From contig JAWHQI010000305.1 of the NCBI GenBank assembly GCA_033032865.1, forward strand, positions 1,364,001-1,428,000: a DNA stretch of 64,000 nucleotides. The letters run 5' to 3'. The position numbers and the translations under genes are program-made. The DNA comes from Dactylorhiza incarnata. Lineage: Eukaryota; Streptophyta; Magnoliopsida; Asparagales; Orchidaceae. Positions 1 to 12,037 of this stretch are shown here, one piece after another; position 1 is the stretch's first letter; every line of letters starts with the position of its first letter. The notes under the pieces were generated by a model. It saw nothing but the letters and a program-made list of their open reading frames with translations, did not search any database and was not told where the DNA came from.

Positions 1-1521
1 AGGATGAAAATCAGTTTGAAATATTTCTTGGTGTTTGACAATGATTAGTTGATTCAAGAAATGAAAATGAGTACAATATGAGATACAATGCTATTTTAAG
101 TACATACTCCACATCATATCCCAATGTTGTTTCTTATGTATGTTCAACTTGGCTTGAACCTTGGAAAGAATATTTTTGTATGTGCATGGATTGACAACTA
201 TCTACATCTTGGAAACTCCACAACAAATCGGGTTGAAGGGGGGCATAGTAAGCTAATTTTTTTTTTAGAAGTTTCAATTGGAAATTTGTCAACCGTTTGG
301 AAGGCATTTGATCAAATGTTATGTCTACAACATACAGAAATAAAATGATCTTTTGGACAAAGCACTATTCAAGTTAGTACAGATTTCAAAGGTTCTTTCT
401 AAACCGACCTTGTTGGACGCATATCACAACATGCACTACAGTTGATTAAAATAGAGGAAGATAAGTGTCGTAAGTTAAATTTTGTTGCTAGTACAATTTG
501 TCCGCATACAAATCGCTCTACGCTTGGGTTACCATGTGCTCATGAGTTAGCACAGTTTATCTCTCAAAATAAACCTTGTCCACTATGGTTAGTTCACAAA
601 CATTGGAAGCAACTTTCTATCCCGATGGAGGGCGTTGAAACATCAAATACACAAGAAACAGTTAATACGGGGGAAGTTGATTTAGTAGTTCAGTTGGAAG
701 GGATCATACAAAGATATACAAGCACAAACGAGCATAAAAAAAGTGAGATTAGAAATAAATTGCGTGAGATCATGGATCCAACAAGTACTCAAACAAAGGA
801 ACCAACTATGCCAACTTCTCTAAGAGGTCGGCCAAAAGGGAGTACCAAATGGTTCAAAGATGATCATAAAAGTACAAAACGTGCTCCTTTCCTTTTCGAG
901 CATGTCATTGGTGAAAAGATTACAGATTTCAAGAAGTTATCAAAACCATCAAGAGAACAAAGCAAGCGAATGAATAAATTCTTTGATAGCGTTCGGCGAC
1001 AACTACCTACTTGTATTTCAGATCAATTAGTTGATGTTTTTAATGTCCCATCGGATGGACATTGTGGATTCCGAGTGATTAGTGAATCATTAATGATGGG
1101 TGATAAGTGGCTACAAGTTAGAGTTGATCTAATGAATGAGTTGGAAAGAAAAAATATTTTGTATGACTCAATTTTTGGAACCACTAAAAAGGAAGAACTA
1201 CTCAAGAGTCTTGATTGCAAAAGCACACATGCGCCTTTTGATAAATGGATGTCGATGCCGGATATGGGTTTGGTGATTTCAACTTGCTACAATGTTGGTG
1301 TAGCTCTAATTTCAAAAAATCAGAGTCTAACTTTCTTACCATTGGACGCACCACTTCCTCAAGTACCAAGTATTATTTTTATTGGATTCGTTAATGGCAA
1401 TCACTTTGTGAGACTACACATGAAAGAAGGATGCCCACTTCCACCAATCTACACTCCTTGGAGGAGATATCACACACAAGTTGCAAGCTCATGGGAATGC
1501 ATTATCAACAAAAAGGAATGA
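1..1521 (+). pseudogene. MULE transposase C-terminal part with SWIM and OTU-like domains (pseudogene)
   Basis: The first ~350 bases encode the end of a MULE transposase core (PNVVSYVCSTWLEPWKEY, then YLHLGNSTTNRVEG). An extra T in a T run near 172 shifts the frame, and the frame holds stops near 346 and 400. From 442 to 1521 it is open. A SWIM-type zinc finger appears near 500-560 (CPHTNRSTLGLPCAHELA), followed by a basic linker, then an OTU-like cysteine protease region near 1020-1480. The OTU region keeps DGHCGFR (the Asp and Cys of OTU enzymes) and GNHFVRL (the candidate His). Family knowledge: some plant MULE transposases carry protease domains of the ULP1 or OTU type at the C terminus. 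The OTU part has stayed open while the transposase core has decayed. Whether the OTU part is active as a deubiquitinase is inference. Confidence 0.8.
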
Positions 1522-1918
1522 ATAGCAAGTGACTAATAAATTTTTTAAAATCTCTATTTAATTCATTGACAATATATTTGCTAATGATTGACTTTTTTGT
1601 GTGCAGATGATGGTCACCAAATTTTGGGGTGCCTGAATTTTGCAGGAAAAATATGAATATTAATTTGGGCACTACATTTTGAAGAATTTTTGTAGCATTG
1701 CTCAATATTAACTTTTTATTCATTTGTAATGCTAAAACATGTTTATTGTTTACTTTGAATGAAAGCCAATCTTCAATTCAACAATGTATTTTTTTTTTAA
1801 TTTTCATGATGGTTTGCTAGTAACAAAATGATTTTCAATTAGTCATTCTTAAAAAAGAAGGTTTGCTAGTAGTAATGGTTTGTTAAAAATCAAAATGGAT
1901 TTGCTTGTAACACCACCC
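1..1918 (+). mobile_element. OTU-type Mutator-like element, right part (cut by window edge)
   Basis: This is the right half of a MULE. It holds the end of a transposase pseudogene and a right terminal inverted repeat at about 1858-1918. Read in reverse complement, that repeat starts GGGTGGTGTTACAAGC and matches the left end of the element at 49287 over about 60 bp, including the spaced GCAAACC/AACAAACC motifs. The left end lies outside the window, so the target duplication cannot be checked; the 8 bases after the right end are TTTAAGAA. It belongs to the same family as the element at 49287-52243. Confidence 0.8.
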
Positions 1919-1926
1919 TTTAAGAA

Positions 1927-2819
1927 GCTCAGAGACTGAAATCCTTAAAAAAACTGTATTTAAACTGATTTCCTGAAGAGCCTACAAATATGGGGCTGAA
2001 ACAACAATTTTGCTTAAAAAAATGTTGTGAATTGTATTAACTATTAGAATATAATGAAGTGTGGTAGAAAAAATAAGTGATAAATAAATTTCTAGAATTT
2101 TTTTTAATAAAAGATCTTTGCAGATAGCTAGAAAGCCTATAGAATGACCGAACGCCTGCTAGTTCACGAGTGACCATCAAAGTAAGAGACGAAGAAGAGA
2201 ACAAACGAATATTTTATTGATGACGAGGTGGTCGCGTTTAGGGCTGAACCTATTATTCCAAACTTGAAAGTCACTCAAAAATTGCTCGGATATTGAGTTG
2301 AATCGTAATCGGTTACAATTGATTCAACTACATTTGAGTCGATTCAATTGGACTCAAATACATTTCGAGTCGATTTCAAGTAGCTAGAATTAATTAAATA
2401 TAATGTTCTTATTAACATATTATTATTTTAAGATTTAAACCTTAAACCCTAAACCAAAACTAAAGGATTAAGGTATAAAAGACTTCATTTGCTCAATCTC
2501 GAGCCCAACTCAATTTAATTCTGAGCTGACTCGATTCCATTTCAAGCCTGCTCGCAATCGATTTATATCTAGGCGAGTTGATTTCGAGCCGAGTTCCATT
2601 TCACTTGCTCGAAATAATTTTTACTCGGCTCGAAATAATTTTGATTTCCAGTCGAGTTCAGAATTGAAAATTTCGATTTCAAGTCAAACCAAAGTCGCTC
2701 GAACTATTTGAACTTAGCCATAGTCGTGTACTCGTGTTACATTGCGGAGATCCCAACGCATACTCAATAGTGTAAGAACTCTCCCTCAAAATTAAGTGTT
2801 GTGAGTGTTCGAGAGAAAT
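1927..2819. other. AT-rich intergenic DNA with degenerate GAGTCGA-type repeats
   Basis: No gene is seen. From about 2280 to 2710 the sequence is built of diverged short direct repeats around GAGTCGATTC and CTCGAGCCGAGTT, a low-order repeat whose family I cannot name. Confidence 0.5.
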
Positions 2820-2822
2820 TTA

Positions 2823-3027
2823 AGCTTTATTTGGCGCGGCGGTGGCGGGCTGAACTGGCGGGAGAAATCACGGCGGTCGAACTAGAGGGAGAGAGCGGCG
2901 GTTCCTCCCGCGGCTTTTTGCCGCTTTCCTCAGGCGCGTCGGGTGGAGCCGCGACAAACTTCGCCGCTGGGGCGTTTAATTACCCGCCTTGCGGCGGCGT
3001 TTGCCGCAAACGTCGCCAAATGAACCC
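2823..3027. mobile_element. PIF/Harbinger-like (Tourist-type) MITE
   Basis: A 205-bp element flanked by TTA (2820-2822 and 3028-3030). The left end AGCTTTATTTGGCGCGG and the reverse complement of the right end, GGGTTCATTTGGCGACG, are imperfect inverted repeats. The interior is GC-rich with no convincing gene. The ends resemble the elements at 5776, 28978 and 24177. The 3-bp TTA/TAA target duplication is typical of PIF/Harbinger elements. Confidence 0.6.
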
Positions 3028-3246
3028 TTAATAAATACTTCAAAGAGTCAAAAGACCTGTATGCCCCTGTAGGATTAGGCCTATAGGGTGTCAAATGGGT
3101 ACTTTGGGCTCGCTGGGCCCTCAAGGCTCCAAGGCTTAAATTACCATTATTTTATGATGGGCTTAATTGATGGGTTAATTCAATTTGACCCATTTAGAAT
3201 TGTTTTATCATTGCTATTTGTTTCGTGATGACGTTCAATTATTATT

Positions 3247-3691
3247 AGCGATTGTTATCCGCAGTACAGTTTTGACTATCCGCACTCTTTTTGTATGAGT
3301 TATTACATGCCTTTTGAAAATACGTCATGTACACGCAATTTTAGAAAAAGTGATCAACACGGAAGTTGTAAATCTCGATCGTGTTGTAGATCTCATCGAG
3401 ATCTACAACTTTCGTGTTGAACACTTTTCTTTAAAATGCAAGCACAAGACGTATTGCCGCCCAGATTGAAACATGTGCGTTACTATAACAAATTTTTGGA
3501 AATACGCCTTGTACATGCATTTTTAGGAAAAGTGTTTCACACTAAAGTTGTAGATCTCGACAAGATTTACAATTTTCATGTTGAACACTTTTCCTAAAAA
3601 TGCATGTACAAGGCGTATTTCCAAAAGACGCGTAATAACTCATACAAAAAGAGTGCGGTTAGCCAAAACTGTAGTGCGGATAACAATCGCC
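3247..3691. mobile_element. MULE-like foldback element
   Basis: A 445-bp element whose two halves are long inverted repeats. The left end GCGATTGTTATCCGCA matches the right end GCGGATAACAATCGC, and pairing continues for more than 100 bp. Inner palindromes centred on GATCTACAACTTT-like sequence (about 3370-3430 and 3540-3600) make further hairpins. The flanks TTATTATT (3239-3246 and 3692-3699) form an 8-bp target duplication. The terminus resembles the OTU-type MULE ends in this window (GTTGTTATnnGCA). There is no coding capacity. Confidence 0.65.
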
Positions 3692-3699
3692 TTATTATT

Positions 3700-5013
3700 T
3701 TTATTATTACAAATTTGAATTTAAATTAAAATAAAATTAAGAAACTATACAATTTAAAATTTGAAATATTTAAAATGAGGAGATTGTGAAGATGTCCCTG
3801 CCACTAGTTAATGACATCTAATTTTGTCATGAAATCTAATTATTTGTATATCCACTATTTCATAGGAGATATTAATATATATTTTTAAATTTATTTAGCA
3901 CATTCACTATGAAATCAATATTAAGTAGCATTCATTTAAAATAATAAATCTTAATTAGTCAACTTATGTAATCTAAAAAACAATTTAATACTGTGGTTGT
4001 TAGAATTAATAACAAAGTAGTTTGAATAATATATTTTTATATCTTATATTTAGCTATTAATTATTTAACTAATGCGATGCGCTCTCAATTGTGAGTTGCT
4101 TTGGGTGCGCACGAGTTTCGTTTGTGCGCACTCAGAGTGGGATTGCATGATTTAAAGAAATGTTTATTTAAGATAAGGTAGCACCATGATTATAAATACG
4201 TGATTGTGATTTTGTATTTAGGGCTATGATTAATCTGATAATCTTCTATAAGAACCGTCAAATTGAGAAAATAAGTTTTAATTAGTATATATATATAAGT
4301 AATTGTGGTTATAAGCAAATAAAATATATACTAAATGTACTATATAGAATAAGTTCTCCATCAAAAGAAGGATGGATGAATGATTTTCTCAAGCTTGCAA
4401 ATGGCTTCTCTATATTTTGCTCTAATATTATCATACAATGATTATTTATCTTCACTTAAATAATAAGATATAATTATTAAAATAATAATCAATATTTTTT
4501 TTGGCTTGGAGCCAAAACCTCATCATCCTCTCTATTTAATACTTGTGCACAACTACTAACTACTCATCATTAGATAACATTGACTTAATAATTGAAAGAT
4601 ATCAATCATGATGCATATGTATTTAATGATGAAACTATTGACTATTTTGAATGACTCTACCAATATTCTCATATTCATATGCCCCTTCTATCAAATTAAA
4701 AATCTTGATATTAATTTTAATTTTGCGTTTGGCACATTTACAATATTTATTAATATATTGTCAGTGTTCGGATCGAAAAGATATTATGGGCCAAAATCTG
4801 ATGATCAGATAAAAAGTTTTGGCAGTTTAAAGCCAATTTCACCCACGAAGCCAAACTTTCTGCAAATCATTTTTTGTGAATGGATGAAGCTCTTAAGGTC
4901 TTTCTCGAAAAGGTATTATAAATCAAAATCTAATGATCGAATCAAAAGTTAAGATTGTTTAAATAAATTTTAAAGATTAAAGTAATATTGTCATAAGTTG
5001 AGTTGCAATTCAA
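3700..5013. other. AT-rich intergenic DNA
   Basis: AT-rich sequence with no supported gene. A short GC-richer patch at 4075-4150 contains GTGCGCAC-type inverted repeats, possibly a fragment of a small element. The longest open stretch (4608-4952) has no recognisable domain and low-complexity composition, so it is not called a gene. Confidence 0.5.
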
Positions 5014-5021
5014 TAAATTTT

Positions 5022-5512
5022 GGGCGTTTATATTGGCAGCCCCAATAAACTTACAAAAACACATAAAATCTAATTTTACTCTTCTCTAATAGCAGCCCTA
5101 CTTAGAGACTCTTCATTTCTGCCCGTTTTTTCCTGTTCTCGTCGAAATCCCCTGAAAATTTTTGATTTCTCGCCACCGGTCGCCCACAACCGCCGGAGAA
5201 GACCCCTTCGACACCGTCGAACTCCTCTGGATATTTTTTGGCTACACCGATGAACACTTCCAAAATCTGGTATGTTTTCTCCTGTTTGTCTCCTACTGTT
5301 GATTTTTTGTACCTCATAAATAATATTTTTCATTTACTTTACCATTAGTGAGAAAATAGATGAATTTTTTTCACTAAATATGATTTGTTTGACTTAAATT
5401 TTATTTATATTTTGGGTTGCTAATATCCATCGGTTTGCCAATATCATTTTATTGGGGCTGCTATTATCATTGGCTGCCAATAGTCATTCGCGGGCTGCCA
5501 ATATAAACACCC
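5022..5512. mobile_element. MULE-derived small element with exon-like interior
   Basis: A 491-bp element with inverted termini (left GGGCGTTTATATTGGCAGCC; right, reverse-complemented, GGGTGTTTATATTGGCAGCC) and an exact 8-bp target duplication TAAATTTT (5014-5021, 5513-5520). The middle (about 5095-5275) is much more GC-rich than the ends and open on the minus strand for about 85 codons. This looks like a captured exon or UTR, but I do not recognise the source. It has the same terminus style and duplication size as the other MULEs here. Confidence 0.7.
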
Positions 5513-5775
5513 TAAATTTTATGCTAAGGACTAGGGTAATATTGGGGCTTACAAATTTATCATTTATTCTATATGTTTCTCTAATTAAGTGTACCAAAAT
5601 AATTAATGATGACAAAAAAACATAATTTTATAAGATTAAACAAACTGTTTCAGTTGTTAGTGTCTTATAATCATATAAATAGTGCATTAGTATATGATAT
5701 TAATAGTATTTTATCGGTGTAAAATTATTTTTCGGCGCATACACTAAAGAGTACATCGAAATATAACCAAATATT

Positions 5776-6000
5776 GGCTTAGTTTGGTACGGTGGTGGCG
5801 GTCGTGAACGTGGTGATCGTGAACTATCGTTTGTGAACGTCCGACCTCACCTAAAAAATTGCATGCATTATTTTATGCTCAAAACTAGTTTATTTTCTTG
5901 GTAGCGCTCGTGACCCTTGTCATTGGCAAACATACATTCTATGATAATTGTGCTTTTTGATCAAACTCACCGGAGAAAATAAGCCGCACCAAACGAAGCC
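5776..6000. mobile_element. PIF/Harbinger-like MITE
   Basis: A 225-bp element. The left end GGCTTAGTTTGGTACGG is inverted at the right end (CCGCACCAAACGAAGCC). It is flanked by ATT on both sides (5773-5775, 6001-6003). It is clearly homologous over its full length to the element at 28978-29206, sharing for example the GTGAACGTCCGA and TTTATTTTCTTGGTAGCG segments. No gene inside. Confidence 0.7.
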
Positions 6001-6124
6001 ATTATATTCACAGCGCACATCGCACTGATCATTAGAGAACCTCGTGTGTACAGCCGTTAATTCAAAATTAGCACAAAATGAACACATTAATCTTAGAGCA
6101 ATGTTATAAGCACACCAATATTGG

Positions 6125-7037
6125 TGTTAGATTATGACACCTCATCGCGCCCGGATCGTTAGGATCGTGCCATGTCACCGATCCATGGGCCTTTGTGATT
6201 CCTATTTTGGGGGAATCGTTTATTGGAATATCTTTTGGATGATTTTATGATAGCCGGCCAAATTGATTTGGCAATCTCCTATTTTAGGAGATTATTTCCT
6301 TCTTAGTTTTTGGCTCCTAAAATAGGAGATGTGATTAACGCCTATAAAATAAAAGGCCATGATCATTCATGTTTTTCTGTGAGGGAGATAGAATATTATT
6401 ATTCACGTGAGATACAAAAGGGGGATTGAGAGAGGAGGAGGCCGGCGGCGGTGTTTGATCCGGAGATCTCGGCGAAGCTTTGCTTCGGCGGCGTGCGGCG
6501 GCGGCAACTCCGGTCGATCCAGGCGGGATCGACATCAGGTCGTGCTAAAGGCGGCAACTCCGGTCGATCCAGGCGGGATCGGCATCCGGTCGTGCTAGCG
6601 GCGACAACTCCGGTCGGTCCAGGCGGGATCGGCATCCGGTCGTGCTAGCGGCGGCAACTCCGGTCGGTCCAGGCGGGATCGGCATCTGGCCGAGTTAGCA
6701 ACATCGACTCTGGTGTTTGGGTTGAGGCGGACTCTCGGATCTGCGACGGGATCTCAGGCGGAGGTCTCGTGGAGGTTGGCGACGCCGGCGTTGATAGGCG
6801 CATCTCAGTTTTATTTCGGTCTCTGTGTAACCTCTCTGTAACTCGTCATTTTAATAGTGGATCTCTTCCGGCGCGCTCTCCCTGTGGACATAAGAGCTTC
6901 TCTCCGAACCACGTAAATCCTTGTGTCATCTGTGCGTGCCTGAAATCTCGTTCCATAATTATTTTATTTTGTGTTATTGCTTGTGCTTGATTTAAATTCC
7001 GTTGCGCTACCGCGGTACTCGATCCGATTGCATAACA
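6125..7037 (+). repeat. 5' LTR of Copia E
   Basis: A 913-bp repeat starting TGTTAGATTATGACACC and ending GCATAACA. It contains four tandem copies of a 50-bp unit (about 6497-6695, with core GGCAACTCCGGTCG). The 3' copy has five units. Confidence 0.9.
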
Positions 7038-7039
7038 AT

Positions 7040-7050
7040 TGGTATCAGAG
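7040..7050 (+). promoter_or_regulatory. Primer binding site, initiator Met tRNA
   Basis: TGGTATCAGAG lies 2 bases after the 5' LTR. It is the standard plant Copia primer site, complementary to the 3' end of initiator methionine tRNA. It fixes the plus orientation of this element. Confidence 0.9.
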
Positions 7051-7196
7051 GGAGGTTCTGCGGGGGTGATCATCTGGACGTTCTGGTTTTAGATTTGGGT
7101 CAATGGTAGGTGACGACATCGGTCCGCTCCCTATCTTCTCAGATCTGATCCGTGAACATTATTCAAATTGCCCAATAGCTCTGCGAGCAATAACAA

Positions 7197-8738
7197 TGGC
7201 GGCAAAATTCGAGATTCCGAAGTACAACAGCAAGATTGATTTTGGCCTTTGGCAGAAGCGCATAAAGGCAGTTCTCGTCCAACAGGGTCTTCATAAGGCG
7301 CTCCTTGGGAAGGAGAAGGCCGGGTTGAAGAAGGACGATGAGTGGGAGGAGCTAGATCTGAACGCCATCAGTACGATTCAGCTGTGTTTGGCCGATGAGG
7401 TGATGTATAACGTAGTCGACGCTGAGACAACGGAGGATCCGTGGAAGAAATTGGAGGAGTTGTACATGTCGAAGTCTCTCACGAATAAGCTCTACGTGAA
7501 GAGACAGTTGTACATCTTGAGGATGTCCGAGAGCAATCAGTTACTGGAGCACATGAACGTGTTCAATAGACTTATCTCCCAATTGCGTAGCATGGACGTT
7601 AAGGTCGAGGAGGAAGACCAGGCTCTGCTCCTGTTGTCTTCATTGCCGAAGTCCTTCGATCATCTGGTCACGACTATTCTGTATGGGAAGTGTTGACGTC
7701 AGGAAAATCCTGACCTCAAGATTCGGATCAATGCAGCCCGAGGTTACTGATCCTGCGGTCCAACTCCACGGCTCTGATAGCTAAAATAGGAGAGAGAAAA
7801 TGACTAAGCACACCCCAGGTGCTCCAGCAGGGAGGTCCCACCACGTACCCGGAAGTTTGGGAGAAACTTCCCCTCCGCAACCAAAAGCTGAGCGAGGTAC
7901 TAGACGGGCATGGATTTGGCGAGTATCCAACTTGGGGGGACCTCGACCACTTCCCAAAGTGCCATTTCTAGTACCCCTGGGGGTCTATTTATAGAGAAAT
8001 CCTAGGGGGTACAGGCGAGTATACTGCCTCTGCTCGCGAGTTACAAGGGCTACTCGCCCATACTCGCGAGATACTCGCCCATACTCGCGAGATACTCGCC
8101 CAAGCTCGCCTCTGCTCGCCCCTTGCTCGCCATACTCGCCCCTTGCTCGCCATACTCGCACCTTGCTCGCCATACTCGCCCCTTGCTCGCCATACTCGCC
8201 CCTTGCTCGCCCAGCTCGCCTCTTGCTCATGCTGGCTAAGTTGCCTTGTGTCTTGGACTGCCGGCTCCTGTGCTGACCCTTTGACCTTGACTTCAGCCTA
8301 CGTGGCTTTGAATGGGCCTACCTCGGAGAATGAGGGTTGTATAGGAAGGACACCCTGAAGATGGAAGAAGTGATGACAACGCTGCTCTCGAACGAAACGA
8401 GAAGCAAGTCGAGTCCTAGTGACGGTGTGGGCTTATTCGTGAGGAGCAATGACCCAGTACGGGGTAGATCGAGAGGAAAAGGCAACGAGGAAGACCGACC
8501 TAGGTTTAAGTCCGGAGGCAGGAATACTAAGTGCCACTACTGCAAGGAGGAGGGGCACTGGAAGAATAATTGCCCGAAGAAGAAGTCTAAGGAGCAGACG
8601 CATGAGCCACATCAGGCTGCGGTAGCATCTGAGGATGAGAACGACGCCGACGCTCTTCATGTTTCACCCAGTCTTGAGACCACAGGTTCCTGGATCTTGG
8701 ATACAGGATGTTCGTACCACATGTGCCCGAACATATAA
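7197..8738 (+). pseudogene. Copia gag and protease start, interrupted by a solo LTR
   Basis: The likely start is the ATG at 7197 (MAAKFEIPKYNSKIDFGLW), which gives the usual Copia gag N terminus; the frame is open from 7103. A UBN2-type gag domain runs to 7690. There the frame is cut by the solo LTR at 7691-8343 and resumes at 8344-8349 (DTLKMEEVMTTLLSNE). A CCHC zinc knuckle lies near 8531-8575 (CHYCKEEGHWKNNC). The aspartic protease start WILDTGCSYHMCPN, with its DTG active-site motif, is near 8690-8735, followed by a stop at 8736. Gag packages the element RNA into virus-like particles. The insertion and the stop make this copy inactive. Confidence 0.85.
7691..8343 (-). repeat. Solo LTR inside Copia E gag
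   Basis: A 653-bp sequence starting TGTTGACGTC and ending GGTTGTATA, flanked by GGAAG (7686-7690, 8344-8348). Removing it restores the Copia gag frame. It has the same beginning and end pattern as the LTR of Tat element B (TGTTGAAACC...GGTTGTACA) and shares segments such as the GGAGGTCCC-CCAC and CCCGGAAG blocks. It is therefore probably a solo LTR of a related element, in the orientation of element B. The terminal CA has become TA. A 20-bp tandem repeat (CTCGCCATACTCGCCCCTTG) fills 8030-8225. Confidence 0.8.
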
Positions 8739-8780
8739 TGGTTCTTCAGCTTTAGGCAGTGTGAGGGTGGTCGTGTTCGT

Positions 8781-9608
8781 ATGGGGAATGACTCAGAGTG
8801 TGAGGTGTTGGGAGTTGGTAACATCAAGATTGAGATGTCCGACGGAGTGATCAGGACACTCATCAACGTTCGGTATGTGCCCAAGTTGAGAAAGAGCTTG
8901 ATTTCTCTAGGCACTCTGGAGGCCGTCGGGTATTCTTATACCGGCAACGGCGGATATTTGAAGGTCAGGAAAGGCGCGCAGATAGTCATGAATGGAGAGC
9001 GCTCTGGCACTCTCTACAGACTGATCGGCACCACGATTGCTAGAGGAAAGGCGAGGAGAGAGGACAGACTGCCTCTCAGGTCACAGGATTCTGTAGCATA
9101 TGCTTTCCATGCGATCTCCTCAGATCCTGGTTCCTATGTTAGAGCTTTAGAGGGCAAAGATCGCTCTCAGTGGAAAGCAAGGAAGGATCAGCGGAGGAGC
9201 GGGGCAAGACTCGTGGCGAGGGAATACGCGTAGAGAAAGGACCGTGGCAAGGGTAAAATCTTCGCAGCCATAGAGGAGAAGGGCAGAGAGTCATCTCGGG
9301 AGTGCCCAGACACCGCAAAGGGAGCCATCTGGCTCAAAGGTCCCACCAAGGAACTTAGGATCACTCAGGAGAAGGTGGAGTTGCACAGTGAGAATTCGAG
9401 TGCGAGTCGTCTTGCAATAGACCCGGTCTATCGTGCAAGAATAAAGCACGTCGGTGTGCGCCACCAGGAGTCGAGGGAGTTCGCTGGAGGTGGAGGCGTG
9501 AAGTTGCGGGAGATATCTACGGAGGAAAATGTTACGAGCATGCGAGAGAAATCAAAGAGAGGAGTCAAGTTCAAGAGCGGTCCTGACTTGGCTCAGACTG
9601 ATGCATGT
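8781..9608 (+). pseudogene. Copia protease end with RT and RNase H scraps
   Basis: 8781-9150 encodes the rest of the protease and a GAG-pre-integrase-like stretch (LINVRYVPKLRKSLISLG). It jumps directly to a short piece like the RT leader (RALEGKDRSQWKA, near 9140-9180). From about 9315 to 9500 the sequence resembles the C-terminal Copia RNase H (IWLKG, ELHSENSSASRLA, KHVGVRHQESREF). Integrase and the RT catalytic core are missing, so the deletion removed most of pol. Confidence 0.7.
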
Positions 9609-9704
9609 TGATTGTGATGACCCCAGGGAGAGGGGGTAGTTCGCTGGAGGGAGGAGATCCAAGTTTCAGGTGGAGTCTGTCGCATGAGGCGTCAATGTGG
9701 AGAT

Positions 9705-10667
9705 TGTTAGATTATGACACCTCATTGCGCCCGGATCGTTAGGATCGCGCCATGTCACCGATCCATGGGCCTTTGTGATTCCTATTTTGAGGGAATCGTT
9801 TATGGAATTTTTAGATGATTTTATGATAGCCGGCCAAATTGATTTGGCAATCTCCTATTTTAGGAGATTATTTCCTTCTTTAGTTTTTGGCTCCTAAAAT
9901 AGGAGATGTGATTAACGCCTATAAAATAAAAGGCCATGATCATTCATGTTTGAATCAATCTGTGAGGGAGATAGAATATTATTATTCACGTGAGATGCAA
10001 AAGAGGGATTGAGAGAGGAGGAGGCCGGCGGCGGTGTTTGATCCGGAGATCTCGGCGAAGCTTTGTTTCGGCGGCGTGCGGCGGCGGCAACTCTGGTCGA
10101 TCCAGGCGGGATCGACATCAGGTCGTGCTAAAGGCGGCAACTCCGGTCGATCCAGGCGGGATCGACATCTGGTCGTGCTAGCGGTGGCAACTCCGGTCGA
10201 TCCAGGTGGGATCGGCATCCGGTCGTGCTAGCGGTCGCAACTCCGGTCGGTCCAGGCGGGATCGGCATCTGGTCGTACGTGCTAGCGGCGGCAACTCCGG
10301 TCGGTCCAGGCGGGATCGACATCTGTCCGAGTTAGCAGCATCGACTCTGGTGTTTGGGTCGAGGCGGACTCTCGGATCTGCGGCGGGATCTCAGGCGGAG
10401 GTCTCGTGGAGGTTGGCGACGCCGGCGTTGATAGGGGCATCTCAGTTTTATTTCGGTCTCTGTGTAACCTCTCTGTAACTCCTCATTTTAATAGTGGATC
10501 TCTTCCGGCGCGCTCTCCCCGTGGACGTAGGAGCTTCTCTCCGAACCACGTAAATCCTTGTGTCATTTGTGCGTGTCTGAAATCTCGTTCTGTGTTTATT
10601 TTGCGCGATTGTTTTGCTCGATCAATTTTAGTTGCGCTACCGCGGTACTCGATCCGATTTCATAACA
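9705..10667 (+). repeat. 3' LTR of Copia E
   Basis: A 963-bp LTR preceded by a short purine-rich stretch (GTGGAGAT, before 9705). It starts TGTTAGATTATGACACC and ends TTCATAACA. It carries five copies of the 50-bp unit at about 10080-10330, one more than the 5' LTR. Confidence 0.9.
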
Positions 10668-10933
10668 TATTGGTTGTTAGCACACCAATATTGTCTCAAA
10701 AAACACAAAAAAATTTAACCCCACCTGCTTTAAGCGCACACCGACTCATGTACGTCTTATTTCCGCCGGGTTCTTCCGCCGTTTCGCGATTCCGAGCCGC
10801 CCACCCCTCTTCCTCTGTCGCATCATGTTGCCTGTCACCTCCCTTGGAGGTGAACACTGCGAGTTTCGCCAGAAGAACGCCGCACCCCCGCACTTCATCC
10901 CCAATGTAAGTTCCGCACCCCCGCACTAGATAG

Positions 10934-11074
<141 letters not shown>

Positions 11075-11684
11075 TCGAATATCTGTTAAATTAATTTAGG
11101 AAAAATCTCTCTGGTTGTTGTTCAATTAATTTAGGAAAAATTTAACGGCAGATCATATGTGGCTATTGGCAACCTGTGCTATTGGAAGAATGACTATTGG
11201 CAGACCACCTTTAGATCTCTCTGATTTTTTAGTTTGGTCTGTCATTAACAATGATCTGCCCATAGCTGAAGTTTGTCTGTCAATAACATCGCCCTTAATT
11301 TATGAATTTTGTGTTGCAATAATGCGTTGGTGTCAAAATAAAATATTTTGATGTATTAATATAATTTAGCTGTCAATAGCGAAAATTAATGTGCTTTTAA
11401 CATTGCTCTAATCTTAAAATTGGGTGACATGCACGAAGCTTCCTAGTAGCTTGCTAGAAGTAATGTCTTGTTCGTTAAATTATATTTTATAAGGTTCCTA
11501 ATTATTAATTATTTAGCTGTTACTAGCTAACAAAAATATCATAGTCTGCCTTTTTTTTTAATAATGACAGCATTTCAATAAAGAGGCAAATCCGGAGGTC
11601 TTCTTTTTTATAGTATTTTATATTAATTTTAATAGTAGACGCATTCGCTCTCTATGATTGGAAGTGTTTTATTCATCACTCGGT

Positions 11685-12032
11685 TGTTAGTCTGTGGAGC
11701 CCGGCTGCGTTAGGTGTACTGGACACTCAACACGATTTCGTCGGTCAGGGGCATTTATGTAATTTTCTTTCACTGTTATACTTTGGGTATAAATAGCCTT
11801 CTTTACGGTCTAGGGTTAGTAGTGGAGAGAAACCTGAGGAGAAGCGGAGGAAGAGGATCGAGAAGTGTATTTCGTTTTGATCTTTTCTTCATAGTGGATT
11901 TTCTGTGGGCGGGTGGTTGTGATTTTTTTCCTAATCTTTGGGGGTTTTCCACGTTAAATCTCTGTGTACTCTTTTTGTCTGATTTTTCTACGATTCTTAT
12001 GTGTTTTGTGGACGTCATTTCTTTTCCTAACA
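11685..12032 (+). repeat. Solo LTR (348 bp)
   Basis: It starts TGTTAGTCTGTGG and ends TTTTCCTAACA, so the ends are inverted (TGTTAG/CTAACA). It is flanked by TCGGT (11680-11684 and 12033-12037). TATAAATAG near 11789 is a promoter TATA box, which sets the plus orientation. No internal region or second LTR remains, so LTR-LTR recombination is the likely origin. Confidence 0.75.
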
Positions 12033-12037
12033 TCGGT

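Larger units (their letters stand above)
6125..10667 (+). mobile_element. Copia LTR retrotransposon E (internally deleted)
   Basis: Two LTRs (6125-7037, 9705-10667) are flanked by TATTGG (6119-6124, 10668-10673), consistent with a 5-6 bp duplication. The order is LTR, initiator-tRNA primer site, gag, protease, then scraps of RT and RNase H. Integrase and most of RT are deleted. It is inserted in the Pack-MULE at 6096-11408 and is itself interrupted by a solo LTR at 7691-8343. The LTR copies differ visibly by substitutions, indels and tandem-repeat number, so the insertion is not recent. Confidence 0.9.
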
